DNA of 64,000 nucleotides from Aureimonas fodinaquatilis (GCF_008369445.1 NZ_VTWH01000002.1:806001-870000); one strand, 5' to 3'; positions 17,689 to 26,320 are shown, numbered from the stretch's first letter. Notes: a model not told the origin generated them from the sequence alone. Made by a program: numbers and translations.

Positions 17689-19212
17689 ATGATCAGTGGC
17701 CATTTTTTTAAACTGCTGCGTTCTGTCAAACCTCTTGTCACTGCACAGGTACCAGTCCCAACGCGGGAGCCGGAAGCAGATGTATCAGCCAGAAAAAAGC
17801 CTCTGGCCCTGTGTATTGTCAGCAACCCGGGAACACATGACAGTCGGGTTCTGAAGCAGGCAGCAAGTCTTGTGACCGGCGGATATGACGTGCTGGTTTA
17901 TGCTCGTTCTGCAAGTGACGTGCCAGACCGCGAAGTGGTTGATGGGATACGATTTGAGCGTCTGCCGATGTTTGACTTCGATCCACCGACGACGACCAGT
18001 TTGAGAGAACGGGCATTCGAACTCTTCGGAGAAGAGGCGTGCGGCTTGCGATCGCTGTATATGCGGGTCATAGGCCTGAAACTTTCCGCAGAACAGCTTG
18101 AGCGCGCTTTGCCGGCGTTCAAAAGGCGTATCAAGAATTGTCCCTCCGGCACGCCCGAACGTGACGCCGCGTCAGAAGCTTTTCAACGCAAACGAAGCGA
18201 ATGGCAAACTGCATATCAATTATACGACAGCGAGCGCAGGGCAGCCTTTCCGCAACTGAAATTCTATCTTTTTACGCTGAACCTTATGACCTACGGGCTT
18301 CGGGAGAAGCCCTCAATCATCCATTCCCATGATCTCTACCCACTGGCAATTGCCACATGCTGGGCGGAAGAGAACAGTGCTGCCGTGGTGTTTGATGCGC
18401 ATGAACTTGAGACAGCGCGTATGCCGCAACTCTCGGACGAGAATGCGAGTTTCGTTGACCGGATAGAGCGCCATCTTCTGAAAAAGACCGACGGTTTGAT
18501 CACCGTTTCTGATGGTATCGCACGGATCTATGCGGGGAAATTCACAAATGGCACGCCGCTCGTGATCCACAATGCGCCTGATCTTCGCCAGAAAAATCAT
18601 GATGGGCCGGATATTCGCTCTCTCGCCGGAATTCATCCGCACACACCGCTGATTGCCTATACTGGCAATGTGGGACGGGAAGGTCGCGGCCTTCACCTCG
18701 TAACAGAAGCTCTCAGAAGCCTGCCGGAATATCATCTGGCCATTCTTGGCCCGCGCCACGCGGCCAATGATGCGTGGTTGATGGAAAAAGCCGCGGAGCA
18801 TGGCGTTGCGGAACGTGTGCATCTTCTCGCGCCCGTGGCACCGCATGCGGTGGTAATGGCCACCCGGACCGCTGATATCGGCATCTGCCCGATACAGGAT
18901 GCATCGCTCAGCTATCGCCTTTCCATGCCCAACAAGCTTTTTGAAATGGCTCTGTCCGGCATTCCGCTCTGCGTTTCAGACCTTCCGGAAATGAAGCGTT
19001 TCGTTGAGCGAAACCGCCTTGGCGTCAGCATGGACCAGACTGACCCTTCAGCCATAGCAGCCGCTATTGAGCATGTTTATCACAACAGAGCAGCTTACAC
19101 TCCCGATGCCGTGGCCGGCGCTTCTCTGATGAAAAACTACTCCTGGGCTGCCCAGGAAAAAAAGCTGCTTCGAGGTTATCGAGCGTTCAAGCTGAACAGC
19201 CTTAATAACTGA
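17689..19212 (+). CDS. Glycosyltransferase family 4 protein
   Basis: A protein of 507 residues with a GT-B fold. The N domain carries IVSNPGTHDSRVLKQAASLVTGGYDVLVYARS, and a long helical, charged insertion follows (about 120-200), with an IIHSHDLYPLAIA motif after it. The C domain has the GT4 pattern: LIAYTGNVGREGRGLHLVTEAL, then SMPNKLFEMALSGIPLCVSDLPEM, which holds the nucleotide-sugar binding E. It would transfer a sugar to a polysaccharide, lipid or protein. No other cell-envelope genes adjoin it, so the product cannot be named. GCGGAG precedes the ATG. Confidence 0.85.
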   Translation: MISGHFFKLLRSVKPLVTAQVPVPTREPEADVSARKKPLALCIVSNPGTHDSRVLKQAASLVTGGYDVLVYARSASDVPDREVVDGIRFERLPMFDFDPPTTTSLRERAFELFGEEACGLRSLYMRVIGLKLSAEQLERALPAFKRRIKNCPSGTPERDAASEAFQRKRSEWQTAYQLYDSERRAAFPQLKFYLFTLNLMTYGLREKPSIIHSHDLYPLAIATCWAEENSAAVVFDAHELETARMPQLSDENASFVDRIERHLLKKTDGLITVSDGIARIYAGKFTNGTPLVIHNAPDLRQKNHDGPDIRSLAGIHPHTPLIAYTGNVGREGRGLHLVTEALRSLPEYHLAILGPRHAANDAWLMEKAAEHGVAERVHLLAPVAPHAVVMATRTADIGICPIQDASLSYRLSMPNKLFEMALSGIPLCVSDLPEMKRFVERNRLGVSMDQTDPSAIAAAIEHVYHNRAAYTPDAVAGASLMKNYSWAAQEKKLLRGYRAFKLNSLNN

Positions 19213-19236
19213 ACCAGTCTCCAGACTATAAACAAA

Positions 19237-19707
19237 ATGGCCGATGCACAAATGACCCAAGTTTTTCTTGCAACATTAGTTTCTGACGAAGATGGCTTTC
19301 TGGTTACATTTGAGGATGTTCCTGAAGCGATCACATGTGGAAAAGATGAGGCAGAGGCTTTGGCCTCTGCAAGGGAAGCCCTGGGACTTGCACTCCGCGG
19401 CCGGGTTCGTTCCGGCGATCCCATGCCGTCGCCAATTGCAAGGTCAGGCGTGCCTGTGGCGACTGCCGTGTTCGACACACTCAAGCTGGCCACCATCGCG
19501 GCCTTCAATGAAGCAGGCATCAGCAAAACCGAGCTTGCGTTGCTTTTGGGAAAGCAGGAAACAGAGGCACGGCGTATTCTTGATCCAATGCACTGGACCA
19601 AGGTTCAGACACTGGAGGAGGCCCTGACCGTACTGGGCAAGAGTGTTGCTGTTGAAATATCCGATATCGGGCGGGATCGCTCGACCCGAACCGGCAGAGC
19701 TGTTTAG
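19237..19707 (+). CDS. HicB-like antitoxin-type protein, unpaired
   Basis: A protein of 156 residues. The N-terminal half (about 7-65) matches the HicB partial RNase-H-like fold: FLATLVSDEDGFLVTFEDVPEAITCGKDEAEALASAREAL. The C-terminal part includes a helix-turn-helix-like stretch (AAFNEAGISKTELALLLGKQETEARRIL), as in DNA-binding HicB proteins. HicB normally neutralises the small mRNA interferase HicA encoded next to it, but no HicA-sized gene lies in the 25 bp upstream or about 100 bp downstream. It may be an orphan antitoxin or a regulator. ATG at 19252 is an alternative start. Confidence 0.75.
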   Translation: MADAQMTQVFLATLVSDEDGFLVTFEDVPEAITCGKDEAEALASAREALGLALRGRVRSGDPMPSPIARSGVPVATAVFDTLKLATIAAFNEAGISKTELALLLGKQETEARRILDPMHWTKVQTLEEALTVLGKSVAVEISDIGRDRSTRTGRAV

Positions 19708-19740
19708 ACTGGCCGCCACTGCTCGTTGCGTCTATCAGAT

Positions 19741-19757
19741 AATTGCAGCCTGCAATT
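19741..19757. repeat. Short perfect inverted repeat after the HicB-like gene
   Basis: AATTGCA-GCC-TGCAATT is a 17-bp perfect dyad with a 3-bp centre, 33 bp after the HicB-like stop. No T run follows, so a protein-binding site is as likely as a hairpin. Confidence 0.5.
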
Positions 19758-19813
19758 GATTGATGAGCGCGGGCGTGCCGACACAATCATCAGTGCAGGA
19801 ACAGTCTGAATTC

Positions 19814-20599
19814 ATGCTGACACTTTTAAGCCTACCTCAAACTGCGCTGATCATCGCGATATTTGTGTTTGTAGCAACCATGGCGGGCGTAGCCTTGCTG
19901 ATCCTTGCAGTCGGACAGAGGCTGCCCGCCTACCGTTACCTGTTAATTCCTGCTCCCCCATTCATCGGAGTGATTGCCACCATGTGGGCGTTGGCGCTGG
20001 GCTTTGCTGCATCTGACCTTTGGGTTCTTGCCAACAAGGCAGATCAGGCTCTGACCACCGAACGGTCTGCGATCATTCGCCTGGCCGACCTTGCCTCGCC
20101 CGGCGCCTTGAACTGGGCTGAACTTCGCGATGAAATCAGCAATTATGTGGGTGCGGTTGAAAAGCATGAGCATGCGCGGTCGGATCTGGACGCGGGCCAT
20201 GAAGAAGTCGACCAAACGCTTCAGAACATACTCCAGATCGCAATTCACCCGCCAATGATCGTTTCTTCGATTGCTGAATTGAAGCTTGTGGGTGCGTTGG
20301 ACGATTTGCATGAAGCACGAAGCCAGCGGCTGGCCGTCAACAAAAGCGCGATCGACGCATCCAAATGGTATCTGATGTTCTCGCTGAGTTTTCTGACGAT
20401 GATCACCATTGCTCTGGTGCATCTGGACAAGCCCGTTGCGGGTTACAGCGCAATTGCGATTTACTCAATCGCGTGTCTGGCCGGTTTCTGGATACTGGTG
20501 GTGCATCTCGACCCGCTGTCCGATACCCGGCCCAACTTCCTCTCGCAGCACCTCAGTGAGGCAAGACCAACTGACGGACTGTGGAACAGAACAGGTTGA
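19814..20599 (+). CDS. Membrane protein, possibly of the DUF4239 / bestrophin-like group
   Basis: A protein of 261 residues with two N-terminal hydrophobic segments (about 8-35 and 45-68), a soluble helical central region (about 75-180), and two C-terminal segments (about 185-235). This 2+2 layout with a charged helix after the second segment is like DUF4239 proteins, which are distantly related to bestrophin channels; I put this forward tentatively. The start is uncertain: ATG 19814 gives a clean hydrophobic N terminus, but GTG 19775 or ATG 19763 are possible and no strong ribosome-binding site marks any of them. Confidence 0.6.
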   Translation: MLTLLSLPQTALIIAIFVFVATMAGVALLILAVGQRLPAYRYLLIPAPPFIGVIATMWALALGFAASDLWVLANKADQALTTERSAIIRLADLASPGALNWAELRDEISNYVGAVEKHEHARSDLDAGHEEVDQTLQNILQIAIHPPMIVSSIAELKLVGALDDLHEARSQRLAVNKSAIDASKWYLMFSLSFLTMITIALVHLDKPVAGYSAIAIYSIACLAGFWILVVHLDPLSDTRPNFLSQHLSEARPTDGLWNRTG

Positions 20600-20607
20600 T
20601 AGCGAAC

Positions 20608-20643
20608 AAAAGAAAAAGCCGCTGGGGATCTCACCCAACGGCT
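20608..20643 (-). terminator. Rho-independent terminator, minus strand
   Basis: On the minus strand AGCCGTTGGG (20634-20643) pairs with CCCAGCGGCT (20617-20626) over 10 bp with one G-T wobble, and TTTTTC plus more T residues follow. The stop codon of the small minus-strand gene 20631-20864 falls inside the loop. A strong stem placed exactly at this stop is evidence that the gene is transcribed leftward. Confidence 0.8.
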
Positions 20644-20864
20644 CCGGCTCCTCTTGGTAGAGGAATGACCTTGCATCTAAACTCGCCAGTACATCCGTGG
20701 TCGGAAAAAATGCCAAGATCAAACTGCGCATCAGCTTCATAGCGACGCGCGATGACGCTCTGATGACAGGCCATTGTGTTGATTTTATGTTTGGAGACAT
20801 TTCCATCTGCGGAACATGAAATCTGCACTGGAGGTAATGCTTCGCTAATCAGGGCTGGCTTCAA
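20631..20864 (-). CDS. Small hypothetical protein
   Basis: Up to 77 residues, unrecognised. It holds four cysteines (ISCSADG, MACHQSV, HGCTGE, FRCKV), which could bind a metal or form disulfides. A strong intrinsic terminator sits over its stop codon, the main reason to believe it is real. The start is unclear: the frame is open upstream of TTG 20864 with no ATG until 20774 (MACHQS), so it may be the 3' remnant of a longer gene. Confidence 0.45.
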   Translation of the reverse strand: MKPALISEALPPVQISCSADGNVSKHKINTMACHQSVIARRYEADAQFDLGIFSDHGCTGEFRCKVIPLPRGAGAVG

Positions 20865-21315
20865 CCCAGATGCATCATGTCCATGTGATCCAAAGCATTT
20901 TTGATACTAGCACCGTTTCGCACCCGGAAAGCCCGCATTGGTAAAGTGCAAAAGGGAGCCTTCGTCACCGAAACGTTGATAATTCCCCCGCACCTTTTCC
21001 ATAAGATGCTGACAAACCAATGCCTTTCGAGGGGAAAAACACAACTGGTGCGGTCGAGAATTGTGCCAGATGTCAATCAATTCAGAGGCTTGTCTAAAAG
21101 TGCGGGGAAGTGTGGACCATTGATATCAAACGATAATTTTGAGCGACCCCCGCACCTACTTTACTGCAGATCCGGCCTCAGCTCCACATACCGACGGCAG
21201 ATTTATCGCACGACAGCGAGTCGGAGATCGAGCCAAGTGAATACCAATCTGATCGATGATGACTCTTCATTATGAGGCTGGTAGTTTGCCGTATCGCAAA
21301 TGACTAGGCGCCGAC
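20865..21315. other. Intergenic stretch with no supported gene
   Basis: About 450 bp without a convincing gene on either strand. Open frames exist on both strands (20901-21275 plus, 20861-21076 minus) but show no recognisable motif, no ribosome-binding site and no domain-like composition. It may hold remnants of a decayed gene. Confidence 0.4.
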
Positions 21316-21549
21316 ATGTCTATTCAACCTCCCTCACCTTTTAGGCCTGACCGAAAACAAGAATGCGCCAAGGCCATCTCGGAAGCGATGTCTGTGCTAG
21401 AACACGAGGCATTGGCAGTGGGATGGACTCAGGAAGAACTGGCTGCAGCCTTCAGACAGTTTACACATGGTGCAGAACTGCGTGCGCTACCCAAGGAAAA
21501 ATACGCCAGCGTTGCAAAACAAATAGTGGACCGACTGATCCGAGAATAA
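21316..21549 (+). CDS. Small hypothetical helical protein
   Basis: A protein of 77 residues, largely helical and charged, with a WTQEELAAAFRQF segment. No function recognised. Support comes from its composition and from the intrinsic terminator at 21678-21713 that would end its transcript. The ribosome-binding site is weak. It converges on ybgC. Confidence 0.5.
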   Translation: MSIQPPSPFRPDRKQECAKAISEAMSVLEHEALAVGWTQEELAAAFRQFTHGAELRALPKEKYASVAKQIVDRLIRE

Positions 21550-21677
21550 CCCTCTTAGAACATACTGCGAGCTTCCAGAGCGCCGTACGCACCCTCTATC
21601 AAGCACTTTTACAAACGCGGAGTTTGGTGTAGTTTAGAATGGCTACATCGGTGGATTCGTTCACTGATTGGTGCCCG

Positions 21678-21713
21678 CCCGCAGCAGAATTAGACCTCAG
21701 CTGCGGGCATTTT
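21678..21713 (+). terminator. Terminator between the small plus-strand gene and ybgC
   Basis: CCCGCAGC (21678-21685) pairs perfectly with GCTGCGGG (21700-21707) around a 14-base loop, then CATTTTATT. The T run is on the plus-strand side. It overlaps the ybgC stop codon by a few bases, so the stem may also end transcripts from that side. Confidence 0.7.
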
Positions 21714-22179
21714 ATTGCGCTGTAGCTCCTAAGCGTTCGGCAACGAGGGCAGGCATTCGCCGCGGTTTTCCTCCAGGAGAAATTACTGCGACTTTGACCT
21801 TTGCCTTTATCAAAAGCACATCATCCAAGAGAATCGACTGTTCGAGCATAATCCTTGCTCCGCCTAGGAGTGAAGTCTGAGTTTTCACCAAAAGGACGTC
21901 ATCAATTCTAGCGGGGCGCAAAAAATCTATATCCATATGGCGCACAGCGAATGCCATGGGTTCGCCAAAAGTGCCGTCCAGCAGCTCGCGATGCCCAATA
22001 CCATGCTGGCGCAGATAATCTGTTCGGCCACGTTCCAGGAAATGCAGATAACGGGCATGGTACACCACGCCAGAAAAGTCAGTATCCTCGAAATACACCC
22101 GTACTGGAAGGCAGTGCCCTTCCGGCGTCAAATAACCTGCCAGATTTGCGGCATAATTCACGAACTCATCGCCAGCCAT
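21712..22179 (-). CDS. ybgC: Acyl-CoA thioesterase YbgC (Tol-Pal associated)
   Basis: A hot-dog-fold thioesterase of 155 residues. The family motif VRVYFEDTDFSGVVYHARYLHFLERGRTDYLR contains the catalytic Asp (FEDTD) and the CoA-binding region. YbgC hydrolyses acyl-CoA or acyl-ACP and associates with the Tol-Pal envelope system. It is last in the leftward ruvC-ruvA-ruvB-ybgC unit, 6 bp after ruvB. In related genomes tolQRAB-pal normally follows; here a terminator and a convergent gene follow instead. Confidence 0.95.
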   Translation of the reverse strand: MAGDEFVNYAANLAGYLTPEGHCLPVRVYFEDTDFSGVVYHARYLHFLERGRTDYLRQHGIGHRELLDGTFGEPMAFAVRHMDIDFLRPARIDDVLLVKTQTSLLGGARIMLEQSILLDDVLLIKAKVKVAVISPGGKPRRMPALVAERLGATAQ

Positions 22180-22185
22180 GGCTGT

Positions 22186-23226
22186 TTACTCCTCGCCCGG
22201 TCCGTCAAACAAACCGGTTTGCACGCCGGGCAAAGTAGGAACAGCAAGCCCGAGATGGCGAAACGCCACCGCAGTCAAAACCCGACCCCGGGGCGTGCGC
22301 TGCAAAAAGCCCTGCTGTAAGAGATAAGGCTCGACAATATCCTCAATCGCATCTCGCGGCTCGGAAAGGGCGGCGGCTATGGTTTCAATGCCAACAGGCC
22401 CACCGCCGAAATTAAGTGAGATCAGGTCCAGATATCGGCGATCCAGCTGGTCCAGCCCAAGACTATCAACTTCCAGTCGAATTAATGCCTCATCTGCAAT
22501 CTTCCGGTCCACAATCTCCGCATTAGCCATGGTGGCAAAGTCGCGCACACGGCGCAGCAACCTGCCGGCAATACGCGGCGTGCCACGCGCACGGCGGGCA
22601 ACTTCACGTGCGCCATCTTCACTCATGGGCAACTGCATCAACCGCGCCCCGCGTTTGACAATCAGCTCAAGCTCTTCAACTGTGTAAAAGTTCAAACGAA
22701 CCGGAATGCCAAAACGGTCACGCAATGGCGTGGTCAAAAGGCCAATGCGCGTGGTGGCAGCCACCAGCGTAAATTTGGCCAGATCAATCTTCACCGAGCG
22801 GGCGGCTGGCCCTTCTCCGATAATAAGATCCAGCTGAAAATCCTCCATCGCCGGATAAAGAATTTCCTCCACCGCCGGGTTAAGCCGGTGAATTTCGTCG
22901 ATGAACAAGACGTCCCGGTCTTCCAGATTGGTCAGCAGCGCCGCCAAGTCTCCGGCCTTGGCAATCACCGGCCCGCTGGTCGAGCGGAAATTAACGCCAA
23001 GTTCCTTGGCCATAATTTGCGCCAATGTGGTTTTGCCCAAGCCCGGCGGACCAACAAACAGCACATGATCGAGTGCTTCCTGCCGCGCCTTTGCAGCATG
23101 AATAAACACTTTCAGGTTTGCGCGTGCGGCAGCCTGGCCAATGAAATCGTCCAGCCGTTGCGGACGCAAGGTCACATCATCCTCGCCCCGCTTTTCCGCA
23201 GAAATCAGTCTCTCCGCATCGCTCAT
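22186..23226 (-). CDS. ruvB: Holliday junction branch-migration ATPase RuvB
   Basis: A protein of 346 residues, normal length. It has Walker A GPPGLGKT at 59-66, Walker B in [10 protein letters not shown], the sensor region [18 protein letters not shown] with the arginine finger, and the C-terminal winged helix ([20 protein letters not shown]). RuvB hexamers, loaded by RuvA, drive branch migration of Holliday junctions during recombinational repair. It overlaps ruvA by 4 bp. Confidence 0.98.
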   Translation of the reverse strand: MSDAERLISAEKRGEDDVTLRPQRLDDFIGQAAARANLKVFIHAAKARQEALDHVLFVGPPGLGKTTLAQIMAKELGVNFRSTSGPVIAKAGDLAALLTNLEDRDVLFIDEIHRLNPAVEEILYPAMEDFQLDLIIGEGPAARSVKIDLAKFTLVAATTRIGLLTTPLRDRFGIPVRLNFYTVEELELIVKRGARLMQLPMSEDGAREVARRARGTPRIAGRLLRRVRDFATMANAEIVDRKIADEALIRLEVDSLGLDQLDRRYLDLISLNFGGGPVGIETIAAALSEPRDAIEDIVEPYLLQQGFLQRTPRGRVLTAVAFRHLGLAVPTLPGVQTGLFDGPGEE

Positions 23227-23843
23227 CGGCTCAGAGCCTTCAATCCAAGTCGAATAAGCTTGGCAGAATCAGCATTGTCTCCCGCTTCACTTACGGCAGC
23301 GGCAACCGCACTGGCTGCCTGGTCGCGCCCATAGCCAAGGTTCACAAGCGCTGAAATTGCATCCAACACCGCACCACCTGCAACGCCATCCCCTACGTCT
23401 CGCTTCAGGGCAAAGGCAGCCGCATCGCTGGCGCCGGTCAAGGCAGGCACTTTGTCCTTCAATTCACTCACGATGCGGGCGGCTACCTTTGGGCCAACGC
23501 CAGGGGCGCGCGCAACCATAGCCTTGTCCTGCAAGGCCACCGCATTGGCCAGTTCCGAGGCCGAGAGTGTGCTCATCACTGCCAGAGCTACCTTTGCTCC
23601 GACCCCCTGAACATTTTGCAACAGACGAAACCATCCTCGCTCGCCATCCGTGGCAAACCCATAAAGACGGATCATGTCCTCCCGCACATACGTTTCAATG
23701 AACAGCACCATGGCCTCACCCACCGCGGGTGCATTCATCAAAGTGCGTGCGCCGCAAAAGGCAATGTAGCCAACGCCATGCACATCAAGCACGATATGGT
23801 CTTCGCCCAGCGTATCCACTGTGCCCTTTAACTTGCCAATCAA
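23223..23843 (-). CDS. ruvA: Holliday junction DNA-binding protein RuvA
   Basis: A protein of 206 residues. The N-terminal OB domain ([30 protein letters not shown]), the middle helix-hairpin-helix pair ([17 protein letters not shown] and [19 protein letters not shown]), and the C-terminal RuvB-contacting domain ([19 protein letters not shown]) are all present. It binds four-way junctions and recruits RuvB. Spacing to ruvC is about 20 bp. Confidence 0.97.
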   Translation of the reverse strand: MIGKLKGTVDTLGEDHIVLDVHGVGYIAFCGARTLMNAPAVGEAMVLFIETYVREDMIRLYGFATDGERGWFRLLQNVQGVGAKVALAVMSTLSASELANAVALQDKAMVARAPGVGPKVAARIVSELKDKVPALTGASDAAAFALKRDVGDGVAGGAVLDAISALVNLGYGRDQAASAVAAAVSEAGDNADSAKLIRLGLKALSR

Positions 23844-23862
23844 ACCACGACTCCAACTGCCG

Positions 23863-24385
23863 CTATAAAGAAGACATCATAGCGCGCACGCGCGCCGATT
23901 GCCGGTGGTGCGAATGGCAAATCGCTATTGCCAACGCATCAGCCGCATCGTCTGTATTAAAACTGGCCAGCGGCATCAGCACCTTTACCATCATATGGAT
24001 CTGGGTCTTTTCGCCGTGCCCGACTCCAATGACTGCTTTTTTTACGGCATTAGGCGCGTATTCCGCTACGGGCAAACCCGCAAGTGCAGGAACAAGCATA
24101 GCAATGCCTCGCGCCTGTCCCAGCTTCAAAGTCGCAACAGCATCCTTGTTTACAAAGGTCTGTTCAACCGCTGCCTCACCTGGGGAAAACTGCGCAAAGA
24201 CCTCGGCTAAACCATCATGTAGCTGCCGCAACCGTAAGGCCAGTTCCGCCTTGCTGTCGGAAGTCACCGTGCCAGATGCGACGAAACGCAGGCTGTTGCC
24301 CACGCTCTCCACCACGCCCCAACCAGTGCGCCGCAAACCTGGATCAATGCCAATGATGCGAATTGCCCTTACCCCTGCCTGTCAT
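23863..24385 (-). CDS. ruvC: Crossover junction endonuclease RuvC, with an apparent frameshift at its 5' end
   Basis: The body of RuvC is intact: from about 24361 the minus strand reads [20 protein letters not shown], then [17 protein letters not shown] and [13 protein letters not shown], giving the four catalytic acids (Asp in GIDPG, Glu in VEQTF, two Asp in DDAADA). But no ATG, GTG or TTG lies between an in-frame TGA at 24382-24384 and the catalytic IDPG. The only well-placed start, ATG at 24385 after AAGGAAGGAAG, is one base out of frame; deleting one G in the GGGGTAAGGG stretch (24365-24375) would give the normal N terminus [17 protein letters not shown]. The cause may be a real mutation, a sequencing error or an unusual start codon. 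The TTG at 24336 would omit the catalytic Asp. Confidence 0.85.
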
Positions 24386-24653
24386 CTTCCTTCCTTATAG
24401 CCACAGATACTTACGTGGAACAAACGGAATAAGAACATAAGCGAAACGAAATTCGATCGCGGCAGCGGTCATGCCTGAGGTTGATAATGAGACACGGCAT
24501 CCCGCGCGTGAAGTTTCCACGGTATAAATCGAGCTTGTCAGCGAAACTGGCGATGCTGATTGGACGACGAAATAAATCCCATTTTCGCGGCTGCTGAAAT
24601 AGCCACTTGTCGAATCTCTTTCTCTGCCCGAAATGGAACAGAAGGAGAACACA

Positions 24654-24989
24654 ATGGGCAGACTTCCTGACGGCGGCTATTCTGTTGACACGCTTCGCGA
24701 CGTTATAGAGTCGGGCGGGAGCATCACCGCGTACTGCGGCAATCGCGAATGCAACCGTACTCTGGATATGGATGTGTTCGATCTTGCAGAGCATTTTGGC
24801 TTAGATGCCACCACCCACAAGGCAAAGTTCCGGGTCAGGTGTGCGGCTTGCAGTTCGCGAGACATCACATACATCTATGCTCCCAACACGCGGGGCTATC
24901 ACTCCACAGACAAAACCCCACCGGTGAATACGCGGCCTACGCGAACAAGCATCCCACAGCACCTTAATTTGTGGAGGCTACAAAAATAG
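24654..24989 (+). CDS. Hypothetical zinc-ribbon-like protein
   Basis: A protein of 111 residues. Two cysteine pairs, YCGNREC and VRCAACSS, frame a helical segment (LDMDVFDLAEHFGLDATTHKAKF) and suggest a four-cysteine zinc ribbon. Similar small proteins are frequent in Hyphomicrobiales. The ATG at 24654 is chosen since AGAAGGAGAACACA precedes it. It opens the accessory strip between ruvC and the prophage. Function unknown. Confidence 0.7.
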   Translation: MGRLPDGGYSVDTLRDVIESGGSITAYCGNRECNRTLDMDVFDLAEHFGLDATTHKAKFRVRCAACSSRDITYIYAPNTRGYHSTDKTPPVNTRPTRTSIPQHLNLWRLQK

Positions 24990-25457
24990 CCCAGCCCAGC
25001 CCAGCCAAAGCCGAGCGGGGAAGCAGCAACGACGCCCGAAGCAATCACATACCAGCGCGGGGGGCCGGATGCCTTCCTTGGTTGCGTCTGGGCTGATGAT
25101 CAACAGCACAAACCCGGCAGTGGATAATGCGCGGCCTAACGAGCTGAATGGCGTTCCCGTCCATTCTGACGGCTGACCAGCCAGCGCCCACGCCAGGCCA
25201 AACGTGCCTGAGTAGGAAGAGCCTGCCGCCAGTAACGTCACACCCAGAAGCGCGAGATGGCTCCCTTCAATGTCGCCCTCTTTGGCATCACGGTAAGCAT
25301 CTGGAACCCATCTGCCGAAGACAATGAGCCCTGCAACCAGGGGCTGCAGCTTCGCGTTGCCAGTGTGAAGGAGAAAACGATGATGCCGAATAAAAAAGAT
25401 GGCACCCGCAAGGGACCAAAGGACGATGCGGAAGGCCAATTCGTTGGCACGCAACAC
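24978..25457 (-). CDS. Possible small membrane protein (uncertain)
   Basis: Up to 159 residues. The middle part reads like a membrane protein with alternating charged loops (FGRWVPDAYRDAKEGDIEGSHLALLGVTLLAAG ... GRALSTAGFVLLIISP). The frame is open upstream of the GTG start for about 150 bp with no ATG, so the 5' end may be lost. The opposite strand also carries a coding-like frame here (25381-25562) with a good GGAG site. Only one of the two is likely to be real; codon statistics would decide. Confidence 0.4.
   Translation of the reverse strand: MLRANELAFRIVLWSLAGAIFFIRHHRFLLHTGNAKLQPLVAGLIVFGRWVPDAYRDAKEGDIEGSHLALLGVTLLAAGSSYSGTFGLAWALAGQPSEWTGTPFSSLGRALSTAGFVLLIISPDATKEGIRPPALVCDCFGRRCCFPARLWLGWAGLFL
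24988..25006. repeat. Short tandem repeat of CAGCC
   Basis: AGCC followed by three CAGCC units in a row. It overlaps the end of the zinc-ribbon-like gene and the 3' end of the uncertain minus-strand frame. Confidence 0.6.
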
Positions 25458-25723
25458 GGTGGGGACAATGACGGCGTTATAAGCGCTGACCCCCGAGTAA
25501 TATCCGGAAAGAAGGATGGCGACGCAACGTTCCCAATCCGTAAAGCCGCAGCAAAGGATTAGATCACGGCTTCTTTGAAGGAATAACCAGTCCTCGCACG
25601 ATTAAATACGGCGTTAAACGCAATGAGGCCTAACCATTTGGAGTATTTCGTTTTTGGGGATATGCTAAATATTGAAAGAAGCACCCGACGGACCTAAAAC
25701 GATCTGGTGTTGTTGAGAGAGCT

Positions 25724-25945
25724 GTGGCTTCTCCCGTAAATGATCTGGCGCCTTCAATGCGCCTGATCTTAAACCGCCTTACCCCAGGCGAGCTTTCCAT
25801 GAGATCCTTTTCTTCTGAAGAGATTTCATTTGTCCAAGTGCTTGAGGTTCGAGGTTTGGTTGAGTGTCGTCAGATCCCTGATCAGGACATTTTCGTTCGC
25901 CTAACGAGCGAGGGCCGAGCATTGCACGGGCAAGGACGTTTCTAA
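25724..25945 (+). CDS. Small hypothetical protein
   Basis: A protein of 73 residues with a GTG start after GAGAGAGCT. The C-terminal half (SFVQVLEVRGLVECRQIPDQDIFVRLTSEGRAL) looks like the wing of a winged-helix fold, as in MarR-like proteins, but the protein is too short for a full domain. Function unknown. It lies alone between 160- and 200-bp gaps with no recognisable content. Confidence 0.5.
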   Translation: MASPVNDLAPSMRLILNRLTPGELSMRSFSSEEISFVQVLEVRGLVECRQIPDQDIFVRLTSEGRALHGQGRF

Positions 25946-26146
25946 AGAGCCCGAAATAACCGACCTGATTTGTGTTGGCGGGGCGTCACTTGAAGCCTTG
26001 GTCGGAATGCGAGTGAGACAGAAGGCCCGTCACAGGATCACTCTGAGTTTTTGGATTTCGTCTTAAGCGGGGGAACTCGTTTGACAAACGGAGAGTTCTT
26101 TTCGGCAGTGATCGCTGACACCATTTCAAATAGTTGAGGGAACAAG

Positions 26147-26320
26147 ATGATGAGAAAGGGCAATACGCAAGAGTTTCGTCGCGAACGTGCACAAAATACG
26201 GATCTCGCTGCAAACTCGATTATAGCGGTTGAAAGAGAGAAGAAGGCATTGAAGACAGAACGTTTGCGAGCAGCGCGCCTGGAAGAGGCAAAAAAGTCTG
26301 CTGGTAAGGATCAACAATAA
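26147..26320 (+). CDS. Very small basic, helical protein
   Basis: A 57-residue protein starting MMRKGNTQEFRRERAQNT. It is rich in Lys, Arg, Glu and Ala, predicted as one long helix or coiled coil (AVEREKKALKTERLRAARLE). A good GAGGGAA ribosome-binding site precedes the tandem ATGs at 26147 and 26150. Small basic helical proteins of this kind are common in rhizobial genomes. Function unknown. Confidence 0.6.
   Translation: MMRKGNTQEFRRERAQNTDLAANSIIAVEREKKALKTERLRAARLEEAKKSAGKDQQ

Noticed and set aside
20901-21275. 124-codon plus-strand open frame
   Set aside because: No ribosome-binding site, no motif, and a mixed basic composition like a random frame.
23863-24336. RuvC starting at the TTG at 24336
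   Set aside because: It would remove the first catalytic Asp in GIDPG; a frame disruption after the ATG at 24385 explains the data better.
24988-25006. CAGCC tandem repeat as a functional element
   Set aside because: Too short (about four units) to infer a function; kept only as a repeat.
25257-25562. Plus-strand frame opposite the possible membrane protein
   Set aside because: Not listed as a separate gene because only one strand is likely to code; the 3' 60 codons with GGAG remain an alternative and are reported as a finding.
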